From the NCBI GenBank assembly GCA_003052455.1, contig QAPD01000003.1, positions 1-64,000 on the forward strand: a stretch of DNA of 64,000 bases, in the 5' to 3' direction. Origin of the DNA: Sphaerisporangium cinnabarinum. GTDB lineage: Bacteria; Actinomycetota; Actinomycetes; Actinomycetales; Cellulomonadaceae. Shown one piece after another: positions 41,054 through 48,705 of the stretch. The position numbers and the translations under genes are program-made. Position 1 is the first letter of the stretch; each line of letters starts with the position of its first letter. The notes below the pieces were generated by a model. That model was not told the DNA's origin. It made no database searches and was given only the letters and a program-made list of their open reading frames with translations.

Positions 41054-41911
41054 ATGAGCACGTCCGCCACGCCCGAGCCGCCCGTCGTCGCGCACTCCGG
41101 CGCGGCCCCCGGCCCGACCGCCGACGCCGGCTACCGCGACGTGCCCGCCACCGAGGGCGGCCGCGCCGGCCGCGGCTGGTGGGACGCCAACGCGCAGGAG
41201 TACCTCGACGAGCACGGGACCTTCCTCGGCGCGGCGGACTTCTGCTGGTGCCCGGAGGGACTGCGCGAGCGGGACGCACGTCTGCTCGGCGACGTCGCGG
41301 GACGCCGGGTGCTCGAGGTCGGCGCGGGCGCGGCGCAGTGCTCGCGCTGGCTCGTGACGCAGGGGGCGGAGGTCGTCGCGACGGACGTGTCCGGCGGCAT
41401 GCTCGCCGCGGGGGCGGCCCTCGACCGGGCGACGGGCGTGCGCGTCCCGGCCCTCCAGGCCGACGCGCGCCGGCTCCCGTTCGCCGACGCCACGTTCGAC
41501 GTCGCGTTCACCTCGTTCGGCGCGATCCCGTTCGTGCCCGACGCGGCAGCCGTCCACCGGGAGGTCGCGCGGGTGCTGCGGCCCGGCGGTACGTGGACGT
41601 TCTCGGTGACGCACCCGACCCGGTGGGCGTTCCCCGACGACCCGAGCGAGCACGGGCTGACCGCGAACCGGTCCTACTTCGACCGCCGGCCGTACGTCGA
41701 GACCGACGCCGCCGGCCGGGTCGTCTACGCCGAGTACCACCGCACCCTGGGCGACCACGTGCGCGAGGTCGTCGCCGCCGGGCTGGAGCTGCGCGACGTC
41801 GTCGAGCCCGAGTGGCCCGCCGACAACTCCGAGGTGTGGGGCGGCTGGGGCCCGGTGCGCGGCGCCTACCTGCCCGGGACGGCGATCTTCCGCACGCGCC
41901 TCCCGGGCTGA
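41054..41911 (+). CDS. SAM-dependent methyltransferase (type 11)
   Basis: The 285-residue protein has a class I methyltransferase fold: VLEVGAGAAQCSRWLV is the SAM-binding motif (about 86-101), VVATDVSGGML the ribose-binding loop, ADARRLPFADATFDVAFTSFGAIPFV the Methyltransf_11 core and VLRPGGTW motif III. The WWDANAQEYLDEHG and FCWCPEG residues before it are typical of an actinobacterial subgroup whose substrate is unknown to me. GAGAAT lies six bases before the ATG, suggesting a leaderless transcript. It converges with polA. Confidence 0.86.
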   Translation: MSTSATPEPPVVAHSGAAPGPTADAGYRDVPATEGGRAGRGWWDANAQEYLDEHGTFLGAADFCWCPEGLRERDARLLGDVAGRRVLEVGAGAAQCSRWLVTQGAEVVATDVSGGMLAAGAALDRATGVRVPALQADARRLPFADATFDVAFTSFGAIPFVPDAAAVHREVARVLRPGGTWTFSVTHPTRWAFPDDPSEHGLTANRSYFDRRPYVETDAAGRVVYAEYHRTLGDHVREVVAAGLELRDVVEPEWPADNSEVWGGWGPVRGAYLPGTAIFRTRLPG

Positions 41912-41921
41912 GTCGCCCGGG
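41902..41921. terminator. Short convergent hairpin
   Basis: A perfect 7-base stem, CCCGGGC with GCCCGGG (41,902-41,908 and 41,915-41,921), has the methyltransferase stop codon in its loop and ends right at the polA 3' end. It is a compact terminator candidate for both convergent genes. Confidence 0.4.
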
Positions 41922-44606
41922 TCAGTGGCCCGCCTCGTGCCACGTGGCCCCGACGCCGACCGAGACGTCGAGCGGCACGTCCAGCTCGGCGGCCGCGCCC
42001 ATCTGCGTGCGCAGCACCTCCTCGACCGCGTCGCGCTCGCCCGCAGCCACCTCGACCACGAGCTCGTCGTGCACCTGGAGGAGCAGCCGCGACCGGAGCC
42101 CGCGCTCGTCGATCGCGCGCTGCACGTTGAGCATCGCGACCTTGATGATGTCGGCCGCGCTGCCCTGGATGGGCGCGTTGAGGGCCATGCGCTCCGCCAT
42201 CTGGCGGCGCTGCCGGTTGTCGCTCGTGAGGTCGGGCAGGTACCGGCGGCGCCCGAGGATGGTCGCCGTGTAGCCCGTGGCCCGCGCCTCGTCGACGACG
42301 CCCGTGAGGTAGTCGCGCACGCCGCCGAAGCGCTCGAAGTAGTCGTCCATGAGCTTCTGGGCCTCGCCCACCTCGATGGTGAGCTGCTGCGAGAGGCCGA
42401 ACGCCGACAGCCCGTACGCGAGGCCGTACGACATGGCCTTGATCTTCGAGCGCATCGCGGGCGTGACCTCGGCCGCGGGGACCTCGAACACGCGCGACCC
42501 GACGTAGGAGTGCAGGTCCTCCCCGGACCGGAAGGCCTCGATGAGGCCCTCGTCGCCCGAGAGGTGCGCCATGATGCGCATCTCGATCTGGCTGTAGTCG
42601 GCCGTCATGAGGGTCTCGTAGCCCTCGCCGACGACGAACGCGCGCCGGATGCGCCGGCCCGCCTCGGTGCGGATCGGGATGTTCTGCAGGTTGGGGTCGG
42701 TCGAGCTGAGCCGGCCCGTCGCCGCGATCGTCTGCTGGAACGTCGTGTGGATGCGGCCGTCGTCGGCCACGGACTTCAGCAGCCCCTCGACCGTCTGGCG
42801 GAGCCGCGAGGCGTCGCGGTGGGCGAGCAGGTGCTCGAGGAACGGGTGCTGCGTCTTGACGAAGAGGTCCGCGAGCGCCGACGCGTCGGTCGTGTAGCCC
42901 GTCTTGATCTTCTTCGTCTTGGGCATCCCCAGCTGGTCGAACAGCACCTCCTGGAGCTGCTTGGGAGAGCCCAGGTTCACCTCGCGCCCGATGACGGCGT
43001 ACGCCTCCGACGCGGCCGTCGCGACGAGGTCGCCGAAGTGCTGCTCGAGCTCGCGCAGGTACGTGACGTCCGCCGCGATGCCGCGCTGCTCCATGCGCGC
43101 GAGCACCTGGGACAGCGGCAGCTCGAGGTCGGCGAGGAGCGTCGTGGCCCCCCGGTCCTCGAGCTCCCCCGCGAGGACCTCGCCGAGCTGGGCGACGGCG
43201 AGGGCACGCACCGCGTCCCGCTCCTGCTCGCCGCTGCCGTCGAGCGAGAGGTCGAGCGCGCCCTGGGCGTCGTTGCCGGCCTCGGTGTCCGGGCGCAGCT
43301 CACGGTGCAGGTGCCGCACGACGAGGTCGCCCAGGTCGTAGCCGCGCTGGTCGGGGTGGCACAGGTACGCGGCGAGCTCGGTGTCGAACGTGACGCCGGC
43401 GAGGTCGTAGCCCCGCGCCGCGAGCTCGTGCCAGGCCGACTTCGCACCGTGCACGACCTTGGGCCGCTCCGGGTCGGCGAGCCACGCGGCGAGCGCCTCG
43501 TCGTCGGCCCCCGCCACGTCGGCGAGCTCGAGCGCGACGGCCGCCCCCGCGTCGTCGGACACCGCGAGGCCCCAGGCGTCCCCGCCGCCCGGAACGGCCT
43601 TGCCGGCCACCTCGACGCCGAGCGGGCGCGTGCCGTGCTCGGCCAGCCAGGCGCCCAGGCCCCCGGGCAGGACGTCGGCGAGCGCGACGTCGAACCCCGC
43701 CTCGGCCTCGACCTCGCCCTCGGGAGCGATCGCGAAGAGCCGGTCGCGCAGGGCGCGGAACTCGAGGGCGTCGAGCACGCGGTGGGCGGCCTCGCGGTCC
43801 CAGGGACGGGTCGCGAGGTCGTCGGGGCCGACGGGCAGCTCGAGGTCGAGCAGGAGCGCGTTGAGCTGCCGGTTGAGGCGGACCTGGTCGAGGTGCGCCC
43901 GGAGGTTCTCCCCCGCCTTGCCCTTGATCTCGTCCGCGTGGTCCAGCAGGCCGTCCAGGTCGCCGTACGCCGTGATCCACTTGGCGGCCGTCTTGGGGCC
44001 GACGCCGGGGATGCCCGGCAGGTTGTCGGACGTCTCGCCGACGAGAGCGGCGAGGTCCGGGTAGCGCTCGGGCGGCACGCCGTACTTCTCGACGACGGCG
44101 GCGCTGTCCATGCGCGCGAGCTCCGAGACGCCCTTCTTCGGGTAGAGCACCGTGACGTCCGGGCCGACGAGCTGGAACGAGTCCCGGTCCCCCGAGCAGA
44201 CGAGCACCTCCATCCCGGCGGCGGCGCCCTGCGTCGCCAGGGTGGCGAAGATGTCGTCGGCCTCGTAGCCCTCGCGCTCGAGCGTGGGGATGTGCAGCGT
44301 CTCGAGGATCTCCTTGATGAGCGGCACCTGGCCCCGGAACGGCTCGGGCGTGGACTCCCGCGTGCCCTTGTAGCTGGGCAGGATCTCGGTGCGGAAGGAC
44401 TGGCGCCCGGCGTCGAACGCGACGGCGACGTGCGTGGGCTCCTCGTCCCGCAGGAGGTTGATGAGCATCGAGGTGAACCCGTACACCGCGTTCGTGTGCT
44501 GTCCCGTGGTCGTCGAGAAGTTCTCCGCCGGGAGCGCGAAGAACGCGCGGTAGGCCATGGAGTGTCCGTCGATGAGCAGGAGGCGAGGTCGCGCGGAGGT
44601 CGTCAC
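41922..44606 (-). CDS. polA: DNA polymerase I
   Basis: Pol I fills repair gaps and removes RNA primers. The 894-residue protein has an intact 5'-nuclease domain (LLIDGHSMAYRAFFALP; VCSGDRDSFQLV; GIPGVGPKTAAKW). Its central 3'-5' exonuclease-like region lacks clear catalytic acidic motifs, as in other actinobacteria. The polymerase domain is complete, with TADYSQIEMRI (motif A), KIKAMSYGLAYGLSAFGL (motif B) and LLLQVHDELVVEV (motif C). I chose GTG at 44606 because TAGGTT lies seven bases upstream; the in-frame ATG at 44627 would lie above that promoter. Confidence 0.96.
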   Translation of the reverse strand: MTTSARPRLLLIDGHSMAYRAFFALPAENFSTTTGQHTNAVYGFTSMLINLLRDEEPTHVAVAFDAGRQSFRTEILPSYKGTRESTPEPFRGQVPLIKEILETLHIPTLEREGYEADDIFATLATQGAAAGMEVLVCSGDRDSFQLVGPDVTVLYPKKGVSELARMDSAAVVEKYGVPPERYPDLAALVGETSDNLPGIPGVGPKTAAKWITAYGDLDGLLDHADEIKGKAGENLRAHLDQVRLNRQLNALLLDLELPVGPDDLATRPWDREAAHRVLDALEFRALRDRLFAIAPEGEVEAEAGFDVALADVLPGGLGAWLAEHGTRPLGVEVAGKAVPGGGDAWGLAVSDDAGAAVALELADVAGADDEALAAWLADPERPKVVHGAKSAWHELAARGYDLAGVTFDTELAAYLCHPDQRGYDLGDLVVRHLHRELRPDTEAGNDAQGALDLSLDGSGEQERDAVRALAVAQLGEVLAGELEDRGATTLLADLELPLSQVLARMEQRGIAADVTYLRELEQHFGDLVATAASEAYAVIGREVNLGSPKQLQEVLFDQLGMPKTKKIKTGYTTDASALADLFVKTQHPFLEHLLAHRDASRLRQTVEGLLKSVADDGRIHTTFQQTIAATGRLSSTDPNLQNIPIRTEAGRRIRRAFVVGEGYETLMTADYSQIEMRIMAHLSGDEGLIEAFRSGEDLHSYVGSRVFEVPAAEVTPAMRSKIKAMSYGLAYGLSAFGLSQQLTIEVGEAQKLMDDYFERFGGVRDYLTGVVDEARATGYTATILGRRRYLPDLTSDNRQRRQMAERMALNAPIQGSAADIIKVAMLNVQRAIDERGLRSRLLLQVHDELVVEVAAGERDAVEEVLRTQMGAAAELDVPLDVSVGVGATWHEAGH

Positions 44607-44613
44607 GGGTGCC

Positions 44614-44619
44614 AACCTA
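44614..44619 (-). promoter_or_regulatory. polA -10 element, leaderless type
   Basis: TAGGTT on the minus strand is seven bases from the polA GTG. It lies in the 19-base gap between the polA start and the divergent thioesterase ATG. Confidence 0.45.
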
Positions 44620-44625
44620 TCGCCC

Positions 44626-45111
44626 ATGACCCACACGCACGGCTCCGACCAGAACGCCGCCCCGACCGGGACGCCGTCCCCCACCACCCCGTCGACACCC
44701 GACGCCCCGCGCCACGCCTACGAGGCGATGGGCCTGCGCACCGAGGGGACGCTCATCGAGCGCATGGGCATCGAGCTGGGCGAGGTGGGGGCCGACCGCG
44801 TCACGGCCCGCATGCCCGTGGCGGGCAACACGCAGCCCGCGGGGCTGCTGCACGGGGGTGCGTCCGTCGTCCTCGCCGAGACGCTGGGTTCCATCGCCGC
44901 GCAGCTGCACGGGGGGCCCGGCCGCGCGGCCGTGGGCATCGAGGTGAACGCGACGCACCACCGGGGGGTGCGCGACGGCTGGGTGCACGGCGAGGCGGTC
45001 GCGGTGCACCGCGGACGCACGACGGCGAGCTACGAGATCGTCGTGTCCGACGACGAGGGTCGCCGCGTGTGCACGGCGCGCCTCACGTGCCTGATCCTCG
45101 CGCAGGGCTGA
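44626..45111 (+). CDS. PaaI-type hotdog-fold thioesterase
   Basis: The 161-residue protein has the hotdog-fold signature PAGLLHGGASVVLAETLGS (about 81-99) and VGIEVNATHHRGVRDG, matching the PaaI/4HBT family of acyl-CoA thioesterases. The residue before the helix (Glu in LAET) is the usual catalytic acid position. The first 30 residues are low-complexity. The start codon is only 19 bases from the divergent polA start. The substrate is unknown; members act on phenylacetyl-CoA or 1,4-dihydroxynaphthoyl-CoA. Confidence 0.88.
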   Translation: MTHTHGSDQNAAPTGTPSPTTPSTPDAPRHAYEAMGLRTEGTLIERMGIELGEVGADRVTARMPVAGNTQPAGLLHGGASVVLAETLGSIAAQLHGGPGRAAVGIEVNATHHRGVRDGWVHGEAVAVHRGRTTASYEIVVSDDEGRRVCTARLTCLILAQG

Positions 45112-45147
45112 CCGGGCGACGCCGGCCGCAGGACGCGGACGCCCGCC

Positions 45148-45813
45148 TCAGCCGGGCAGGGTCTCGCGCGTGTCGGCCGGCGTCACCACGCCCGCGCGGC
45201 GGTTGTACTCGGCCTGGAACTCGCGCAGGTCGACCGGCCCGGACATGGTCTCGGTGCGGGCGCGACGACGGCGCGCGATGAGGTCCTCGAGCGAGCGCGT
45301 GCCCCGTCGGGCGGGGGTGAGGTCGGCCGCGAGCCGGCGCTGCAGGACCGCCGTCGAGACGACGCGGTGCCCGGCCACCGGGCCGAAGCCCAGCCGCGCG
45401 AGGAAGCGCTGCACCCCACGGGAACCGGGGATCGGCACGGAGTAGACGTGCGTCGCGCCGGACGACGCGGCGAGCTCGGCCGTCGCGCTGAGGAGCGCGT
45501 GGCCCACCCCGCGGCGCCGGGCGTCCTCCCCCACGTACACGGCCTCGACGTACAGGCTCGGCTCGTCCGCGAACAGGTGCGGGTCGAGCACGCGGGCCAG
45601 GACGAACCCGACGGGGCGGCCGTCGTGCAGGGCGACGAGCACGTTGCCGCCGGGCAGGGTGAGCAGCACCGACAGGTGCCGGACCAGGCGGTCCTCGTCG
45701 GGCGCGCAGATCTGCGCCCCGGACGCCGACTCGCGGCGTGCCTCCGAGCACAGCACAGCGATCCCCGGCAGGTCGTCACCGACCGCGGGCCTGACCTCCA
45801 CTGCTGGGCGCAC
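45148..45813 (-). CDS. GNAT-family N-acetyltransferase
   Basis: The 221-residue protein has the GNAT fold: VRPAVGDDLPGIAVLCSEAR at the N-terminus, LYVEAVYVGEDARRRGVGHALL (acetyl-CoA-binding motif A, with R-R-x-G-V-G) and FLARLGFGPV. The C-terminal 60 residues are basic and lack homology I recognise. The GTG at 45813 follows a strong GAGGAGGAG site, so the longer open frame starting at 45879 is unlikely. The substrate is unknown. Confidence 0.87.
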   Translation of the reverse strand: MRPAVEVRPAVGDDLPGIAVLCSEARRESASGAQICAPDEDRLVRHLSVLLTLPGGNVLVALHDGRPVGFVLARVLDPHLFADEPSLYVEAVYVGEDARRRGVGHALLSATAELAASSGATHVYSVPIPGSRGVQRFLARLGFGPVAGHRVVSTAVLQRRLAADLTPARRGTRSLEDLIARRRRARTETMSGPVDLREFQAEYNRRAGVVTPADTRETLPG

Positions 45814-45996
45814 TGCGCTCCTCCTCGTTCGCACCGTGGACCGGCGGCACCGAGGGACGTGGGGCGTGAGAAGGTCCACGTCGCTCGGACAGCACCGTCG
45901 GCCGTCGACTGAGCACTACGTGGCGACCGTGTTCACCGCCCCGGAACTGCTGGACGCCAGTCCAAGACGATAGCCCGCCCGGAGCCCCGTGACAAA

Positions 45997-46012
45997 GGTC
46001 CTGATCAGGACC
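45997..46012 (-). terminator. Palindromic hairpin with T-run after the ANTAR regulator gene
   Basis: GGTCCT-GATC-AGGACC is a perfect 16-base palindrome 30 bases past the regulator's stop. On the minus strand it is followed by TTTGT, the only hairpin in this window with even a short T-run. An alternative reading is an operator for the downstream GNAT gene. Confidence 0.5.
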
Positions 46013-46042
46013 CCGCGCGGCGCACCGGGCGCGGCGGGCGGC

Positions 46043-46717
46043 TCAGGCGCCGCCGACCTGCTCGATGACGGCGTCCGCGACCTCGCGCATGGTGAGGCGG
46101 CGGTCCATCGACGTCTTCTGGATCCAGCGGAACGACTCCGGCTCCGACAGGCCCATCTTCGTCATGAGCAGGCCCTTCGCGCGGTCGACGCGCTTGCGCG
46201 TCTCGAAGCGCTCCGCGAGGTCGGCCACCTCGGACTCGAGGGCCGTGATCTGCGAGTAGCGCGAGATCGCGATCTCGACCGCGGGCAGCAGGTCCGCCGG
46301 CGTGAACGGCTTGACGACGTACGCCATGGCGCCGGCGTCGCGCGCCCGCTCGACGAGCTCCGCCTGCGAGAACGCCGTCAGCAGGACGACCGGGGCGGCG
46401 TGCGCCTTGCCGATCTGCTCCGCCGCGGAGATGCCGTCGAGCTCGGGCATCTTCACGTCCATGACCACGACGTCGGGCTTGAGCTCGAGCGCCAGCTTCA
46501 CCGCCGTCGCACCGTCGCCGGCCTCGCCGACGACCTCGAACCCGGCGTCCCGCAGCGTCTCGACGACGTCGAGACGGATCAGGGCCTCGTCCTCCGCGAC
46601 GACGGCGCGGCGCGCGGCACGACCCGACGGGGCGGGGGTGGTGGCGGGCTCGGGCTCGATCATCGGGGGCAGGTCGAGCGGCTGCTTGTCCTCGGGCTGC
46701 GCTGTCTGGTCACTCAC
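46043..46717 (-). CDS. pdtaR: PdtaR-like response regulator with ANTAR RNA-binding domain
   Basis: The protein has a receiver domain (about 38-155), with AEDEALIRLD acidic residues, phospho-acceptor Asp in VVVMDVKMPELDG and Lys in VVKPFTP, joined by a coiled-coil to an ANTAR domain (RFETRKRVDRAKGLLMTKMGLSEPESFRWIQKTSMDRRLTM). It resembles mycobacterial PdtaR (Rv1626), which acts by antitermination at paired RNA hairpins. GTG at 46717 is chosen since TACGAT lies seven bases upstream; the ATG at 46726 would sit within that -10. The cognate kinase is not in the window. Confidence 0.93.
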   Translation of the reverse strand: MSDQTAQPEDKQPLDLPPMIEPEPATTPAPSGRAARRAVVAEDEALIRLDVVETLRDAGFEVVGEAGDGATAVKLALELKPDVVVMDVKMPELDGISAAEQIGKAHAAPVVLLTAFSQAELVERARDAGAMAYVVKPFTPADLLPAVEIAISRYSQITALESEVADLAERFETRKRVDRAKGLLMTKMGLSEPESFRWIQKTSMDRRLTMREVADAVIEQVGGA

Positions 46718-46724
46718 GGGACTC

Positions 46725-46730
46725 ATCGTA
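46725..46730 (-). promoter_or_regulatory. Candidate -10 element of the ANTAR regulator gene, leaderless type
   Basis: TACGAT on the minus strand is seven bases from an in-frame GTG, the same sequence and geometry as upstream of uvrA. It overlaps an alternative ATG start. Confidence 0.4.
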
Positions 46731-46853
46731 GTGCGCCGCACCGGGTGCCGCCCCCGCGTTTCGCCCTCCGGGGAGTGTGATTCTCGTGAAGGCACGCGTG
46801 TGTGGTTCGATGGTGCCCGCGCGGCGGAGACCGACAGGTCCGCTCCGTGCACG

Positions 46854-46927
46854 GCCCCGGTAGCCCAACCGGCAGAGGCGTTCGGCTCAAACCCGATCCA
46901 GTGTGGGTTCGAATCCCACCCGGGGCA
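46854..46927 (+). tRNA. tRNA with anticodon CAA (Leu by anticodon), class I variable region
   Basis: The 74-base gene folds as a cloverleaf: acceptor GCCCCGG with CCGGGGC (seven pairs), D arm GCC/GGC, anticodon loop CTCAAAC (anticodon CAA) on a stem of four good pairs plus a closing T-T mismatch, variable region CCAGT, T stem GTGGG/CCCAC with loop TTCGAAT, and discriminator A. CCA is not encoded. CAA reads leucine UUG, but bacterial tRNA-Leu normally has a long extra arm, which is absent here. The identity should be treated with care. Confidence 0.85.
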
Positions 46928-46960
46928 CCCCTCATCTCGGTGGACGTGCGGTGCTCGACG

Positions 46961-47785
46961 TCACGGTTCCTCGCGGTCGAGGAAGTCCCGTGTGGTCGCG
47001 ACGAACGACTCGACGCTGGAGTACGGCAGCCCGTGCGGAGCCCCCGGGACCGTGACGAGCCGCCCGTCGGGCAGCGCGTCGACGAGGCGGCGGGCCCACG
47101 TCCCCGAGACGAGCGGGTCGCGGTCCCCGACGAGCACGAGGACGGGCTGCGTGGTGCTCTGCACCAGGTGGCTGACCTCGGCGCGGCGCGCCTGCTTCAG
47201 GGCCCGCACCGCCGCGACCGGACCGGCCCGCAGGTAGTCCACGACGGCGATCGGCAGCAGCGACCACCTCTCGCGCGGGCCGTCGAGGAGCAGGCGCCAC
47301 GCGCTCTGCCACCACCGGGGGTGCTCCGGGTCCCGGGAGGGACCGACGAGGACGACCCGCCGGACCAGGTCGGGCCGCTCCGCCGCGAGATGACTGACGA
47401 TCTGGCAGCCCAACGAGTGCCCGACGACGTCCGCCCCCGTCATGCCGAGCCCGTCCATCCAGCGGGCCACGACGTCCGCCATCTCGGCCATCGACGGCAG
47501 GTGCGGCGGGCGGCCGCTGCGGCCGACGCCCGGCAGGTCCAGGGCGGCGGTGCGACGGTCCGTCCCGAGCCGCCGGACACCCGGCTCCAGGTATCGCGTC
47601 GACAGCGCCAGCCCGTGCACGAGGACCACCTCGGCCGGTGCGACCACCCCCTCCGACCGAGCCGCCCGGACCGGCTCCGCGACGACGGAGTACACCCGCA
47701 CCCCGTCGATCAGGTCGTACCGCTCCTGGAGGGCCGGCAGGACCGTGCCCGCCGACGAGCGCTCGCGCCGACGCGCTCGGGGCAC
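46961..47785 (-). CDS. Alpha/beta-hydrolase fold protein
   Basis: The protein has the oxyanion region VLVHGLALSTRYL, nucleophile elbow VVGHSLGCQIV, acid VLVGDRDPLVSG and catalytic His in PGAPHGLPYSS, so all three triad residues are present. The reaction is unknown; esterase, lipase or dehalogenase-like activity is possible. I placed the start at GTG 47785 (274 residues), with a CGAGG site upstream. A longer frame to GTG 47905 adds only low-complexity sequence. Confidence 0.82.
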   Translation of the reverse strand: MPRARRRERSSAGTVLPALQERYDLIDGVRVYSVVAEPVRAARSEGVVAPAEVVLVHGLALSTRYLEPGVRRLGTDRRTAALDLPGVGRSGRPPHLPSMAEMADVVARWMDGLGMTGADVVGHSLGCQIVSHLAAERPDLVRRVVLVGPSRDPEHPRWWQSAWRLLLDGPRERWSLLPIAVVDYLRAGPVAAVRALKQARRAEVSHLVQSTTQPVLVLVGDRDPLVSGTWARRLVDALPDGRLVTVPGAPHGLPYSSVESFVATTRDFLDREEP

Positions 47786-47944
47786 GGCAGACCTCGCTCT
47801 CCCACCGTCGACCGGTGGCTGGGTGGTCAGCACCGAGCGGTCGCCGGGCTGGGCCACCAGGGTAGAGGGGGACGACGAGCGCCGCCGCGGGACTCGGGAC
47901 GGCACGGACGGACGACAGGCCCCGCGCGCACGAACCGGTGATGT

Positions 47945-48301
47945 CTAGAGCTCGGGCCGCGCCGTGTCCAGAGTGACCGCCTCGCGCGCGGCCTCCCGGG
48001 CCGCGGCGCTCGCGTCGCGCGCCGCCTGCCGGGCGATCGCCTCGTCGCCGAGGAGAGCGGCAGAGCGCGCGACGGTCGCGGACGTCAGCGCGTCCTGCGC
48101 GCTCCGTTCGGCGGCCTCCGCCACCTGCTGCACCTGCTCGCACACGCTCGCGGCCGCCTCCGCGGTCTCGCGCGCGTCCCGGCGCGCGACGAGCGCGCGG
48201 AAGGTCGCCTCGCGCGCGGCCGCCGCCGCGCCGTCGGCGTCGGGGTCGCTCGCCGCCACGTACAGGTCCTGGTCGACGTCCTCGATCTGGTCGTTGGTCA
48301 C
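47945..48301 (-). CDS. Hypothetical Ala-rich helical protein
   Basis: I do not recognise this 118-residue protein. After an acidic N-terminus (TNDQIEDVDQDLYVAASDPDADG) it is almost entirely alanine-rich amphipathic helix with regular Glu/Arg/Gln positions, probably a coiled coil or helical bundle. There is no signal peptide, cysteine or membrane segment. The GTG at 48301 is seven bases from a TAGCCT hexamer (48,309-48,314), consistent with a leaderless gene; the longer frame lies above that promoter. It stands alone between two genes on the same strand. Confidence 0.65.
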   Translation of the reverse strand: MTNDQIEDVDQDLYVAASDPDADGAAAAAREATFRALVARRDARETAEAAASVCEQVQQVAEAAERSAQDALTSATVARSAALLGDEAIARQAARDASAAAREAAREAVTLDTARPEL

Positions 48302-48461
48302 CCACGAGAGGCTAGGGCCGACCCTCCGCGCTCGCTCGCGCGAGTCACGGTCGACCGGCTGCCGGCAGAGCACCGCGCTCCGGGCAGCCGCCCGTCCGCC
48401 CCGGACGCTCCAGCGAGCTCCCGGCCGCCACGCCCCTGCCCGCGACGCGGCGCAGCGCTGA

Positions 48462-48683
48462 TCAACCCGCGCGGTTGCGCGGGTGCTCGCGAGCGACGCG
48501 CTCGTTGCCCCGCTTGTAGTTGCCCGTGACGCGCGCCATCAGCTGCTGCTCGTCGCCGGCGGCAGCATCGTCGCGGAACACCTGCGCCGTCCGACCGCGC
48601 AGCACGGTGGCACGCCGACCGTGGTGATAGATGACGACTTCGTCGCCCACCACCTCGAACGCGAACCCTTCCGGTCGTCCCAC
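48462..48683 (-). CDS. Small conserved-looking hypothetical protein
   Basis: The 73-residue protein has an N-terminal beta-rich part (GFAFEVVGDEVVIYHHGRRATVLRG) and a basic helical end (QQLMARVTGNYKRGNERVAREHP). It resembles small actinobacterial hypotheticals I have seen, but I know no function. Basic charge (many Arg) would allow nucleic-acid binding (inference). An AGGAGGAGG ribosome binding site precedes the GTG at 48683, which fixes the start. It follows the nucleotidyltransferase gene by 22 bases, suggesting an operon. Confidence 0.7.
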   Translation of the reverse strand: MGRPEGFAFEVVGDEVVIYHHGRRATVLRGRTAQVFRDDAAAGDEQQLMARVTGNYKRGNERVAREHPRNRAG

Positions 48684-48705
48684 GTCGTCCTCCTCCTGCG
48701 CTCCC

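Noticed and set aside
46723-46935. A small minus-strand open frame of about 70 residues across the tRNA gene.
   Set aside because: It is a translation of the tRNA gene's complement and of the regulator's upstream region, with no ribosome binding site.
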